Positions 49,005 to 60,739 of a stretch of 64,000 nt of DNA are shown one piece after another. The notes beneath the pieces were generated by a model that saw only the letters and a program-made list of their open reading frames with translations, ran no database searches and had not been told where the DNA came from. A program made the position numbers and the translations under genes. The stretch spans positions 8,057,910-8,121,909 of the forward strand of contig NW_027248277.1 in assembly GCF_041260155.1 (NCBI RefSeq), read 5' to 3'. Position 1 is the stretch's first letter. Each line of letters opens with the position of its first letter. Source of the stretch: Ptychodera flava. Lineage: Eukaryota; Hemichordata; Enteropneusta; Ptychoderidae.

Positions 49005-52000
49005 GTCTCTGTCTCTGTCTCTCTGTCTCTCTCTCTCTGTCAGACAGAGCATAACAGAGCAGAGCAGAACATTAAAAATGTAACAACTTATAGTATACTG
49101 ATGCATTTTCAAACTGTACATTGAGCTGACGAATGCAACTCGAATTTTGTAATATTAGGACTTTTATGACTGCATTTATGAAAGCAAGTAAACCTCAAAA
49201 CAGCATCACGGGGCCCACGCACTTGCAAACACTCGGAAAAGGTACCAGAATAATAATCAATAACCCTAGAATGCAACATGGTGCTTCAATCCATCAAATT
49301 TAAAGCATGTGGCACTTGTGTTACTTATTTGTAGGCATATTTGTTATATAAAGTTGAAAGGTCGTGTGGGTCTTTTGCTATTTTGGCAAAAATGTATTCC
49401 CAAATTTGTTCCTGTGTACAAAAAGTCAGACCTATAGCTCTATTGGCCACCTAAGAATAAGATATATACATAATTAATGAGGTACAGGATGTGGCATCAT
49501 AAGACCCCACACCACAACAAATATCAATGGTAAAGAACTTGTGGTTACTGATTATAGGCGAATATGCATCTTTTAGGTCCAATGTCATCGAAGTCACGTG
49601 ACATTGTGTCAAAAAAACGTTCCTCCGATGGTTATCCCTGTTTACCAAAAATCAGACCTCTAGCTGTATTGGCTTGCCAATAATTAGATATGTGCATAAT
49701 TAATGAGCCAAAGTATGTGGCACTATAAGGACCCCTTTTACACCCAATATGAAGGATGTAGTACTTGTGGTTACTGATTTATAAGCATTTAGCATAGCTT
49801 ATGTCAAACGTTATCGATGTCGCATGATATCTTGTTAAAAAATGTTCCTTCTTTAGTTATCCCTGTGTACCAAAAATCAGACATATAACTGTATTGACTC
49901 GCCCAGAATTAGATATGCACATAATTAATTAGGTACACGATCTCCCATCATGCCAAATATGAAGGGTGTAGTGGGTTATGGACATACGTGTATATTTGAG
50001 GTCAAAAAATTGTGTTCCATAGTTAGTCCTATATACCAAAAATCAGACCTCTATCTCTTATGGTAAGCCAGGAATTAGATATGTGCATAACAAATATGAC
50101 GGGTGTAACACTTGTGGTTACTGAGTTATGGACATATATCCATATTTGAACTCAAAGGTCATTGAGGCCACTGACATTTCCTCAAAAAATTTTGCTCAGA
50201 TAGTTCTCCCTGTGTATCAATACTCAGACCCATACGTCTATAGGAAGCCAAGAATTAGATATGTGCAGAATAAATAAACTACAGGAGTTAGCTGGTCATG
50301 TGACACTTTGTCAAAAAATCAGACCTTTAGCTCCACTGGGAGCTATAATTAGATATGTGCATAATTGGATCCATAATTTGATATGTGGATAATTAATGAG
50401 GTTCTCTATGTTACTGGGTCAAAGGTCAGAGGGCATCCCCAAAATTTTGCAATAAAATCGTCGTCCCCAACTGATCAATGTTCATTAGACACTGACCCTT
50501 CCGGAGTCTTACATAGGTCAGAAAAGCAATTGCAATAGCTAAGCTGCATAGGTACAACCCAGGTCAAAGGTCATTGAGAGATGTGAAAGATTATACTTTG
50601 GAAATCATCTTCTCTAAAGCGTTATGATCTGTGACCTTGAAATATGGCATTAAGGAGCCTTGACCTACTGTCGACAAATTTTGTTAACAGAACTTTGATT
50701 GATTTATGTATATGTGAATGAGATGCATTTAAAAGTTTCAATTGAAGAAGAAGAAGAAGAAGAATTTGTTGTAGAGGAGGAAGAAAGTTTAGGGCCCAAG
50801 CTCCTAAGGGGGCTTGGGCCCCTAATAAGCCTGAAAGCATCCCTCGCTAAATAATTGATACAGTACAATTGTAATATAATTGTCCGTTTCAGATTTTATG
50901 GGGAATATCATTCTTGGCAGCCAACAGGCGAAACGGCTGAAGAAAAGAAACGACTCACTGACGCTGTAGCAAAGGACCTAAGGCACATTATCACGTGGTC
51001 AGCAGAGACGAAAGAATTCAAAGACTTTGACATAGTTAACTTACCAACGGTAAGCAACAGAACTTCAAAATTTTGCTTTCAAATCACAGCATCGAGCTTA
51101 CTTTGTTCTGTCAGTCATCCTGGTAGTGCTGAATTTAATCTCTGTACAATTTCAAGGTTCCATTGGATAACCGACTATGGGGCGATGGCAATCAGGCAAA
51201 CATTGTTCACGGGTCATCGACTAAGGTTGTTATACCTTAACGACTACAAGCGCAGATCTAGTATAGCAATATTGACTGTTGCCATCTAGAAACAAGTTTA
51301 TGGTGTAAAGCAAAGCACAAAACACGAAGAAGAATGACTGTATATTACTTTAACGCTGAGCAAGCACAGTTATTTTTGTCAAAATGATTTTGTTATAGCA
51401 ACAAAGTGGTTTTGTACGTCTGACGAAGAGACTAACACACGAAAGTTTCGAAATGTCGTCGAGAAGAATCACAAGAAATTGATGTCAAGTGGCCAGGGTC
51501 AACCCACTATCTATTCATGGGTGTCTCACCGTGCATCCTAACATCAAAAAATAACCAAATACAACGATCCACTCACTACATCGTATCATGAACAACCGTA
51601 GACCGATGTGTGAAGTTTGCTTTCATTTACTCTGAATTGATTTCAGTCATGTTCTGATTAAACGCTCTTTTAAATGTGTCTTTTTACAGATTCCTGATAA
51701 TACGCCTGGCTCAGAAGGGCAAACTATTAACAGCTGTGACGTCATCAATGATAAAACTGTCGTATCTATCGTTATAGAGGTTGGAATGAACGCCAAAAGA
51801 GCGCGAAAACTGATCGCTACAATAGAAGCATACCATATTGATGTCCCCTTGACCTTGTTCGTGTACGGTGACTTTGCAGAGGAATTCCCGGATCTTGTTA
51901 AAGAGTGGAGTAAAAGATATGAAATTGGAATTCGATTTGACGGACCGATGTCCTCTGGTCACTGGGAAATACAGTACCAAAATGCCATACGATTTTCAAT

Positions 52001-52721
52001 AGTAAGCGCCGAGAGGCGATTGTCTGACATTGGTCTCCAAGCCCGCTATATTCTTCCACCTGGTGTTAACAAAGTGGTTTCTGACGTTGTTACGAAGAGG
52101 AAATTACGATTGATACAACCAACGACTACATTCCCTCCACAAGGTATATTTTTTCCCAATCTTGAATTCATTCGTTCTTATAAGCCGCCTTAAACACCAC
52201 CGCCTAAGTGTTATGCAAATTCGAATTTTGCAATCTGTAAAAGGCACGTTGGACTCTAAGAATACGTTTATTTCGTCGATTTTATTTGACTTTACTGTGA
52301 CTTATATAATTATTTTTTTTCAAGGTCGCAAAAAATGACTCCGAAATACTTTGAAGTCCATTTATAAACGTTTTGATGGCAAAGTATGTATGTATGTATG
52401 TATGTATGTATGTATGTATGTATGTATGTATGTATGCATGCATGCATGCATGTATGTATGTATGTCTGTACGTGTGTGTGTGTATGTATGTATGTATGTA
52501 TGTATGTATGTATGTATGTATGTATGTATGTATGTATGTGCGTGCGTACGTACGTACGTACGCACGCACGCACGTAATGTAATGTTTCAACTGTAGTAGA
52601 ATTGATTTATCTATGTTCGACTGGAATTTCTGCCCAGCTGATAATGGCACCTGACAGTGTTGGCAACACCTAATTTAGATAATATGTCTACTTTGCGTAA
52701 TACCAATGCGCCTAAGAAAAG

Positions 52722-52803
<82 letters not shown>

Positions 52804-53095
52804 CTGTAATACCTAGAATTTCCTTTTTCACAGAATACCTCACAGACTCTTTGAATTTTTTCTTTCTTCAGCTGCAAGTGCCAATCTTACATCAGAAAAC
52901 TACCACAACTTCCGAGATGTCGAGAGAGTTCCCAAGGCTTTGAAAATGATCCACGATGGATTGGCCAAGTCTGGAGGAATTTTAAGTCTAGACTCTGATT
53001 TCCCCGATAGTTACATGGTATCAGTTTTCTTGTTAGATTATCTTTACCAGACATCAGGACATGGAATTGTTGATTTTCTCAAATGTATTCAGTAG
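37273..53095 (+). CDS. Type II membrane FkbM-methyltransferase / NodB-like fusion
   Basis: Coding exons: 37273-37448, 42843-43036, 48465-48762, 50893-51049, 51690-52143, 52872-53095. Lengths sum to 1503 nt, i.e. 500 codons plus stop, and every split codon closes. Residues ~6-28 (RHVLFWGMIVFASFFMGYML) form a signal anchor near the N-terminus. Residues ~62-275 are an FkbM-type (Methyltransf_21) domain: IFLDCGANVASTV (SAM loop), YIIHSFEID, VDLSQWI and VIFKLDVEGAEYGIL (194-208). Residues ~290-500 resemble a polysaccharide-deacetylase (NodB) fold: VVSIVIEVGM, PLTLFVYGDF, YEIGIRFDG, RYILPPGVNK and a terminal LLDYL...GHGIVDFLKCI. The usual DD and HxxxH metal ligands are not seen, so that domain may be non-catalytic. 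FkbM enzymes are SAM-dependent O-methyltransferases; the substrate here is unknown, perhaps a glycan in the secretory pathway (inference). Confidence 0.85.
37449..42842 (+). other. Intron 1 of the FkbM-NodB gene
   Basis: 5.4 kb, AT-rich. No repeat family was recognised by eye; scattered short frames carry no motif. It ends with a (TC)22 tract (42779-42822) just upstream of the acceptor. Confidence 0.6.
42779..42822. repeat. (TC)22 microsatellite serving as part of the splice acceptor tract
   Basis: A pure dinucleotide run ends 20 bp before the acceptor AG at 42841-42842 of exon 2; no AG lies between. Confidence 0.9.
42843..43036 (+). CDS. FkbM-NodB gene exon 2 (SAM-binding loop)
   Basis: Acceptor GGTTGAAG|ACCAAG, donor GGACG|GTAAGA. 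The leading A completes the split Arg codon from exon 1, and the frame runs PRKIFLDCGANVASTVNLF and YIIHSFEID. Both are characteristic of the FkbM family N-terminal half. Confidence 0.88.
43050..46340 (-). mobile_element. Decayed LINE in intron 2
   Basis: Minus strand, 5' to 3': end of the endonuclease domain (46335-~46020; FGRRLLELCRDHSIHFLNGR); linker with KWFDKEREIAKAKLYKALRQ (~45515-45456); RT start NRPISNDEIIHALNMLKTGK SPGPD (45115-45040); MDFSKAFDSVNHNLL (44669-44620); SPFLFSLFINVL and the catalytic box changed from YADD to NADD (~44370); TYGAEIWGY in the thumb region (~43980); and a 3' CKICDLHKIEDEYHF zinc-like end (~43385-43340). Several frameshifts and stops. A GGCCGGTGGCC block is at its 3' end (~43098). 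CR1/Jockey-like group; exact clade not assigned. Confidence 0.75.
45536..45834. mobile_element. Small hAT-like non-autonomous insertion inside the LINE
   Basis: 299 bp bounded by the 8-bp direct repeat CCCAAGTC (45528-45535 and 45835-45842). Near its ends it carries inverted repeats GGCCAAAGTAATTAAATT / AATTTAAATTACTTTGGCC, followed by TTGCGTCC. The LINE reading frame on the minus strand continues from one flank to the other if the insert and one 8-bp copy are ignored. An 8-bp target duplication fits hAT; the outermost termini are imperfect. Confidence 0.6.
46341..48464 (+). other. Rest of intron 2, no feature recognised
   Basis: Minus-strand frames at 46617-46907 and 47062-47310 have no family motif and look fortuitous. 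Confidence 0.45.
48465..48762 (+). CDS. FkbM-NodB gene exon 3 (second half of methyltransferase)
   Basis: Acceptor TTCATGACAG|GTAATA, donor ATTGACAA|GTTAGT. Joined to exon 2 it reads EKDG-NMTAYNEGVWFPGK. It includes GRDMQWGGGSLF, HDVIPTVDLSQWI and DYVIFKLDVEGAEYGILRKM. The DVEGAE box is the best-known FkbM signature. Confidence 0.92.
48936..49045. repeat. (TCTG)n/(TC)n microsatellite
   Basis: Long CTGT tetranucleotide run grading into CTCT. Open frames on both strands here are low-complexity artefacts. Confidence 0.9.
49250..50450 (+). repeat. Tandem repeat, ~170-230-bp units, five to six copies
   Basis: Landmark CAAAAATCAGACCTNTAGCT followed ~25 bp later by AATTAGATATGTGCATAATT and then CTTGTGGTTACTGATTTAT. 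Copies begin near 49412, 49640, 49863, 50030, 50211 and 50310, the last ones truncated. Diverged; the same repeat is present in reverse orientation at 60740-62860. Confidence 0.75.
50893..51049 (+). CDS. FkbM-NodB gene exon 4
   Basis: Acceptor CCGTTTCAG|ATTTTA, donor CCAACG|GTAAGC. The first A completes Lys, giving WIDK-FYGEYHSWQPTGE, the end of the FkbM domain (families usually show VEFHxW here). The remainder, to VNLPT, links to the second domain. The open frame continues past the donor but without similarity. Confidence 0.85.
51050..51689 (+). other. Intron 4 of the FkbM-NodB gene
   Basis: Non-coding. Contains a CGTCTGACGAAGAGACTAAC ... CGAAAGTTTCGAAATG segment near 51418-51455, similar in style to motifs found at retroelement ends; too short to assign. 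Confidence 0.5.
51690..52143 (+). CDS. FkbM-NodB gene exon 5 (NodB-like domain)
   Basis: Acceptor TTTTTACAG|ATTCCT, donor CCACAAG|GTATAT. Encodes TVVSIVIEVGMNAKRARKLI, PLTLFVYGDFAEEFPDLV, KRYEIGIRFDG and LQARYILPPGVNKVV. The order beta strand, helix, F.YG, EIG, R..PPG.N matches polysaccharide-deacetylase folds. The strand-1 motif that normally holds the catalytic Asp pair reads VIEVGM, and the HxxxH segment is not seen. Confidence 0.8.
52384..52575. repeat. Compound (TATG)n(CATG)n(TGTG)n(CGTA)n microsatellite
   Basis: About 190 bp of tetranucleotide units with gradual unit changes. Confidence 0.93.
52724..52801. repeat. (TA)n microsatellite
   Basis: About 78 bp of uninterrupted TA. Confidence 0.95.
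52872..53095 (+). CDS. FkbM-NodB gene last exon
   Basis: Acceptor TTTCTTCAG|CTGCAA. Frame: ASANLTSENYHNFRDVERVP, KALKMIHDGLAKSGGILSLD, then LLDYLYQTSGHGIVDFLKCI and stop TAG at 53093-53095. GGI...HD-like strand and a final GxxIVxFxxC segment are where NodB domains end. An alternative donor (ATG|GTATCA near 53017) is weaker and would break the pattern. Confidence 0.75.
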
Positions 53096-53140
53096 CGCCG
53101 ACTTTTTTCGGGATGCCCCAGCTTGATATATAACCCTAGC

Positions 53141-54112
53141 CGGTAACAGGACAGTTACCCCCTGGACATTTAGTCCCCGGACAGTGTCAACTACCATTTA
53201 CCCCCCGCTATTTACATGTACCACCGGACACTTATCACTCGGACACTTACCACACAAGACATTTACCACCCGGACAATTATCCCCTCTCTTAAAAATTAA
53301 TCTTAAGTGACGTATGATTCATTATCTCTATTTTCAAACAGTTTCAATTTGTTTTCACATAGCATAGACACTGTGTATGATTCAAACAGCCTTATGTAGT
53401 GTATTATATGCTAGTGATGAAGGAATTAGTAAATATTTTATGAAACATCTAACGCACATTCTACAAGATGTGTGTAACATTCGATGCAACCCGGTTTTGA
53501 CAAAAAAAAACAGACAAAAATGGAAAAAGAGGCAAATATAATTAGTTGCCTAGTGTTAGGATGAAGGTTAGGTTTCTGGTAAGCCAATAAAATGACTCGT
53601 ATAGAGACATTATTTTAGTCCGTTAATACCATACAGTTGTTAATGTAATGTCATTTATAGTATTCATTTATCATATAATGCATGGTTAAACATACGGTGT
53701 CAAGTTCAAGATTAACATTTCAACTGACAGCCGCAGACAACTCCGCGTGGCGTAGTGATTGGAGTGGGGTCTTTAGTTCGGGCCTCCCAGGTGTGATTCC
53801 CTGTTGGGCATAGGGTAAACATTAGAATGTACAGTAACACTTGCGAGGCAAAGTAAAAGGTACACCATGTGTCACCCAGCAGGAGACAGTACTAGAAAAG
53901 ATGCACACACAGTGTTCGCGAATGTTCGGGAACCTTCATTTTTTATCATTTTCCATTTGACATCATTTTTCACAAAGTTATATAGTCGTTATAAATAATG
54001 TTAGGTGTAAGTATCCCAGTGGTAAATGGTTGGTGGTAATTGGCCAGGGGGTAAATGTCAGGTGGTGATTGTCCAGAGGGTATTTGCCTAGGTGGTAACT
54101 GTCCTAGAACCA
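53141..54112. mobile_element. Foldback element with GGACA-TTACC minisatellite arms
   Basis: The left arm (53141-53290) is a string of degenerate ~15-18-bp units GGACANTTACCNCCC. The right arm (~54005-54112) carries the same unit in reverse complement (GGGGTAAATGTC, GGTGGTAACTGTCC). The outermost part AGGACAGTTACC is mirrored by GGTAACTGTCCT. About 970 bp in all; the centre contains a tRNA-like segment. No coding sequence. Confidence 0.6.
53737..53830 (+). mobile_element. tRNA-like (SINE head) segment inside the foldback element
   Basis: GCGTGGCGTAGTGATTGGAG resembles a pol III A box and GGTGTGATTCCC about 40 bp later a degenerate B box. The mismatch in the B box suggests an old copy. Confidence 0.4.
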
Positions 54113-56853
54113 CATAGGTCACCTGGTTTGGCGATGCGATTTGTCTATAAGTGAAGATATTAACCTGCTTCTATCTTAAAGCTGTCGCCAAGCGGATACT
54201 GTCACCAACTATGAATTTTGTTCTATTTGTTTTGTACTTTGCGTATCGTTTGCTCAGATTCCAGTAATTCCCTCTATTGGAATCATAATTATGTATGTGG
54301 AAAAGTTGCTTTTGCTGTTACAGTAATTGGTTTTTCCAGCATTTGTCCTTGGTGTTTAGTGAATTTTCTTGTCCTATTTCTGTACTCATGTCGACGAGAT
54401 TATTGGTCGACTTGTAAACATTGGTTAAGTTCATGTAATACCTGGTATTATTGTCTGAAACGACTGAAATAATTTTGTAAATTATCAATGACTTGATTGG
54501 GTTTTAACCATTTATCGGCATAATACAGGGCTAACATACTTTATGAATATTATTGAAAATATATAATAAGATATAACAGGCTGCTTCTTTAAGGTAGCAT
54601 GGACTTGAGGAATTGATATTTGATCTCTTAAAGTTGCCCTTTGTTTTTGTGGGGGCTTGTTTTAAAGCTCTCAGGGGAAGAAAATTCTCATGTTAAATTT
54701 TTGTTTAAATCGGAAAATTATTTTCCCCATCGGGTTAAATCATAAATGATGGCCATTTTGAAACTCAAATATTCATATATATCCGTTCATTTGTTTCTGG
54801 AGTAGCAAACTTTGACAGGCGACCCCTGATTCTTATTGTTGGTTTAGTAAGAAATTGGTTGCAAATTTCATTGCGGAAAGTTTTATCAGATGTTTAAGTT
54901 ATACACTTTTGAGGAGCATCATTACTTGGTGAAAAGTGCTAATTTACAGGGGTTTAGGAGTTATCCGGTCAGTCATCATGACAATTGCCAAGCAAGTTCG
55001 CTGTTGATGATGACCACTTGCGTAATTCACCTCAAAATTGATACTTGATCTGGCTGCAGTAACTCCATGGGCAACAAACTGTAAACCCATACACTGATAT
55101 CTTCAGTGCATGCAGTGATATCATAAACAAATTTGAGACATAATGCATTCATATTATTGAACATTGGAACCATACAAATAATGTTAAACAGAGTGATAAA
55201 AATAAGGCACAGGATAAATAAAGCTTGCAATACAGAAAACCTGCCTACTGCGCTAAAAAGATTTCTGTAACCTTAATGGGCATTATCTGATTGAACAGTC
55301 CCACTAAATACTTTTTACTTTAAACACTCAATTTAATCTGATGTAAGTACAATTATTGAACACCACTCCATCTTTCAACCACTTTCCCAATCGACTTACA
55401 CTCAAAGAAATTGTAAAGGAAGAAAATATACATAAGATCTCGATGAACTGGCATTCCTTGATCACATTTTTACTGATAGACAACCACAGCCAATAGGCAG
55501 CAAAACTCAGCGACGATTCCGAGCTAAACTGACACAGTATTATATATCGAATCGCTGCATCAAATCAAAATGATTTATACACAGTCCCTGGATAAGTGAC
55601 ATTTTGGTGAAATTTTCGCATTAATCATATCTTAAAAAAATAAACGTGAAACAAATTGTCTGCATCTTTTGAAAACCAAAACTTGCACTGAAAGTTGTAT
55701 TTAATCATCGGTAATTAAATGCAGGTTTTGGAGGATAAAAACCATGTCTTCGTGAACCTCAATGAAAAACAAATGGCGGATGTACGGAGTGGGACTATTC
55801 TATTCAGATAACCGGGAACGGAGGGTCATAGGATCATAAATGTACTGGAAAACGTTCAATTTTCCTCACAATGCTGTCACGGGAACTTCAACGTCCCATT
55901 ATTTCAACATTTTAGTTTTTCTGATCTGATAAGTTATTTTACAATCTTTAACGACCCATTATATTCTCCCAACCTTTTCGTATTTGAGTTTAATTAGGGT
56001 AGGAGCTTACACACTGATGTACAGCATACATGTACTTCGGTTGGTTTTACTAATGAATGCAGAGTACTCATTCCTGTCACATATTATTAATTGCACTAGT
56101 ATGGTACTTATTAGCGACTTTGTATACACATTGTGTACCCCATGTAGCGCTCATGCAGCCAGATCAAGTACCAAGTTTGAAGGTGAATTAGACAAGTGCT
56201 TTGGTGATTTCCGATCAAAGTCTCAGTAAACATAGTAGCGTTTGAATGCCATATGAGGTAGTAATGGTCACTTGCCTTTTTGACAATGTCATCCGCAGTG
56301 GTGTTTTGAGACCTCATAACAGCGCCACCAACGTTGTAATGTAAGCCCTCAAAGCATTTTTCACATACTACGGTGATTTCAACACGTAGATTGCTGAATG
56401 GTTTACCTAATTGATTGATCGATCTACTACTACTCTCTAAGGCAACAATACACCTAAAGTGTACACATAACTCGATTTGTTCAACTTGCAAAGTCCTCCA
56501 ACAAAATCGTCAGTATTATACTTCAGTCTACTTTGAGAAAATTTGAAATCACATCATTTTCTCAGAAATCAGGTTGATGAACAGATTTGTTTCATCTATT
56601 TATGACACCAGTCCTGTTTAAAGCAAAAGGTGCTGCATTAGAGGATGAACAATTTACTTAGCGAATTTTGGCTTGATCAGTAATAAAAGTCGATACTTCA
56701 ATTGTTTCTGCGATTTGGTCTATTGAGGTACTATCAGATGACGAGTTTAATCAATCAGCAATATTTTTTTATTATTTTAAAGCTACTGGAAGACTCGTAT
56801 TCATATTGCACAGTTGCAAAGTTTGTAAAGGTCACAAATAATGTTCTTATTTT

Positions 56854-56859
<6 letters not shown>
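54113..56859. other. Intergenic, no gene recognised
   Basis: Frames at 54218-54472 (+) and 56111-56491 (-, 126 codons, begins MQVEQIELCVHF) show no family motif. The second is the longest non-repeat frame here and could be an unrecognised exon, but nothing supports it. Confidence 0.4.

Positions 56860-56917
<58 letters not shown>
56858..56917. repeat. (TA)n microsatellite left of the 250-bp array
   Basis: About 60 bp of TA directly abutting the first copy of the 250-bp repeat. Confidence 0.95.
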
Positions 56918-56922
<5 letters not shown>

Positions 56923-57644
56923 AAATGTATACAATGTGCCCTCCCGGTTATCACCATAATGGCTTTATGGCAACCTCTGAACTTGGGCACAGAGTGTACG
57001 GTTACACATTGTTGAGGATTGAAAATATGGACTCACCAGAGTGCTCCAACGGCAATACATACCATGAGCGAAGCATAGTGCCAACAGTGAACGCCCCTTA
57101 TATTACGCAAGAGGCTGCCCAAACAATCTCAGAGTGCTCTAACTACTATTAAAGCAGTGAGCGAAATACACAAAATGTATACAATGTGCCCTCCCGGTTA
57201 TCACCATAATGGCTTTATGGCAACCTCTGAACTTGGGCACAGAGAGTACGGTTACACATTGTTGAGGATTGAAAATATGGACTCACCAGAGTGCTCCAAC
57301 GGCAATACATACCATGAGCGAAGCATAGTGCCAACAGTGAACGCCCCTTATATTACGCAAGAGGCTGCCCAAACAATCTCAGAGTGCTCTAACTACTATT
57401 AAAGCAGTGAGCGAAATACACAAAATGTATACAATGTGCCCTCCCGTTATCACCATATGGCTTTATGGCAACCTCTGAACAGAGAGTACGGTTACACATT
57501 GTTGAGGATTGAAAATATGGACTCACCAGAGTGCTCCAACGGCAATACATACCATGAGCGAAGCATAGTGCCAACAGTGAACGCCCCTTATATTACGCAA
57601 GAGGCTGCCCAAACAATCTCAGAGTGCTCTAACTACTATTAAAG
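56918..57644 (+). repeat. Triplicated 250-bp unit with a coding-like frame
   Basis: Copies start at 56918, 57168 and 57418 (exact 250-bp steps). Each of the first two contains a frame from ATGTATACAATGTGCCC reading MYTMCPPGYHHNGFMATSEL onward to ISECSNYY and TAA, about 75 residues. Copies 1 and 2 differ by essentially one base in this part (GTGTACGG versus GAGTACGG). Copy 3 has two single-base deletions and one 8-bp deletion near its start that break the frame. I do not recognise the peptide. The array is bracketed by (TA)n tracts on both sides. Confidence 0.85.
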
Positions 57645-59070
<1,426 letters not shown>

Positions 59071-60719
59071 TTAAATTTTGTCGAAAGTTCATGTTTTCAT
59101 AAAAATTATTATTATTAATTCATTAGAGAAACTTCAATATACAATATATTCGGACTTAACCGTTGTGAGCTTTTTCAAACTTGAAGGGCTTATTAAGCCT
59201 ACTGAGTACTAGTGCGCATAATCTTTTCAATACAGTGGGCCATGTGACCTGGCATTGATTGAAACATTGCATTCTTTGGAATTTGCATAAAATTTGATCC
59301 AAAAAATGTTAAGAAGAATTTTAGACGACATTACCATTATGCTTTATACCAAATTTATAGCTAATTGACCTTGTTGTTTCGGAGAAGAAGATTTTTAAGT
59401 GATTGTTATTTTTCCTTATCCAATTAATTATGCTTAATCACTGTGTATCAGTAAATAGAAGGGACTAAGGTTTTGTTCCTGGTAACATAAGTCAGTATTA
59501 GGCAAACTTAGTTTTGACAAAATTTTAATGACCTTGAGTGATCTTGGACATAGTTTAATGTATCTATGCTCCTATTCAAACACCGTTGCACGTCATTTGG
59601 CATAAAGGTAAACTGTACAACCTTAATCCTTCATATGGTTAACATGACAACTGGTCACATGACCTAGCGGCCAGTTTGGATTGAATCATTAAAATCCATC
59701 TCATTACCATAGAGCTCTGTCAATCGAATTCTGTAAACACATTTCCCAGAACGTAGGGCCAGGTTCCTGTTCACTGAAATTCAAGGTCACTGGCCCTGTC
59801 GATTTTGAGAAGAAGATAACTTATTATTTTTCAGATTTTTCTGTGACCTTTGACCTGACCTATACCTCTACAACTAACAGAGGGAAAATGTGAAACTGTT
59901 AAAACAAACATTGAACATGTGACATAAATACAGGTTGAACATGTTGCCACATGTATCAGAATCCCCTCAAGTGTGTTCAACAGAGTTGATCGCTCTGTCC
60001 AACACTTTTAATTTAAAGTAATCGTGCACCTTGACGGAAGAATATTCCATATCATTCATGTAATTTAGTGGCCAAGAGTATGTGAAAAAGTAATTTGATC
60101 ATTGAATATTTTTCATTCTACAAGTGAATGCTAACGTAGCTATCTGTAAGATTTTAGTGTCCGATGCATAAGCTTATCTTTTTAAATACAAAACACTGTG
60201 TTATATGGGTCTACTGATCGTCCTGAACACGAGCTGAAAATTACTTATTTAAGTAGTTACAAATTTTTAACTAACGTCTTTGCTACATTGATGGTCTCAT
60301 GATCAGTGTCTCGCTCAGCAATATTATACAGTTTCTAGTGATTATGATATATTCAATTAGCATCCTTTAACAAAGAAAAATAATTGATACTTGCTATATA
60401 TATTTAAATTATTATATAAATTACACATACTTTTTTATGTTCATGTTGTGATATTTATGCTGGGAATACTTAGCATGGTCAAAATGCACTGACGGAGAAT
60501 GAGTTAAAATTTATGGAAATTCTGCAGAGCCAAATATATATATACTTAACTTCTGCATAAGATATAGGTGAAGATTCCATTGGTCAACATGTACTTGAAT
60601 TCTGAAACAAAGCAAAGAAATATGAAACAGTATAAATCTGTAACACATAAATACAGGTTAAATGTCACGTTGTGTTATCATATCATAGTACTACTATAAG
60701 CAATTGAGCTAGTAGTCTA
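59071..60719. other. Intergenic, no gene recognised
   Basis: AT-rich. Several CTTTGACCT and GTGACCTGG-like fragments suggest old dispersed repeats, not resolved into units. Confidence 0.4.
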
Positions 60720-60739
60720 ATTACTGATACAAAAAGACA

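Larger units (their letters stand above)
48763..50892 (+). other. Intron 3 with microsatellites and a ~180-225-bp tandem repeat
   Basis: Contains a (TCTG)n tract near 48944-49040, the tandem repeat at 49250-50450, a (GAA)n at 50743-50763 and a short inverted repeat (GGGCCCAAGC / GCTTGGGCCC, 50792-50821). Confidence 0.7.
52144..52871 (+). other. Intron 5, rich in microsatellites
   Basis: Contains a compound (TATG)n/(CATG)n/(CGTA)n tract (52384-52575) and a (TA)n tract (52724-52801). All long frames here are repeat artefacts. Confidence 0.8.

Noticed and set aside
52282..52650. Many overlapping long frames on both strands
   Set aside because: All come from the compound tetranucleotide microsatellite in intron 5.
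56111..56491. 126-codon minus-strand frame
   Set aside because: Longest non-repeat frame in its region but no motif, no initiating context and no neighbouring exon that would extend it.
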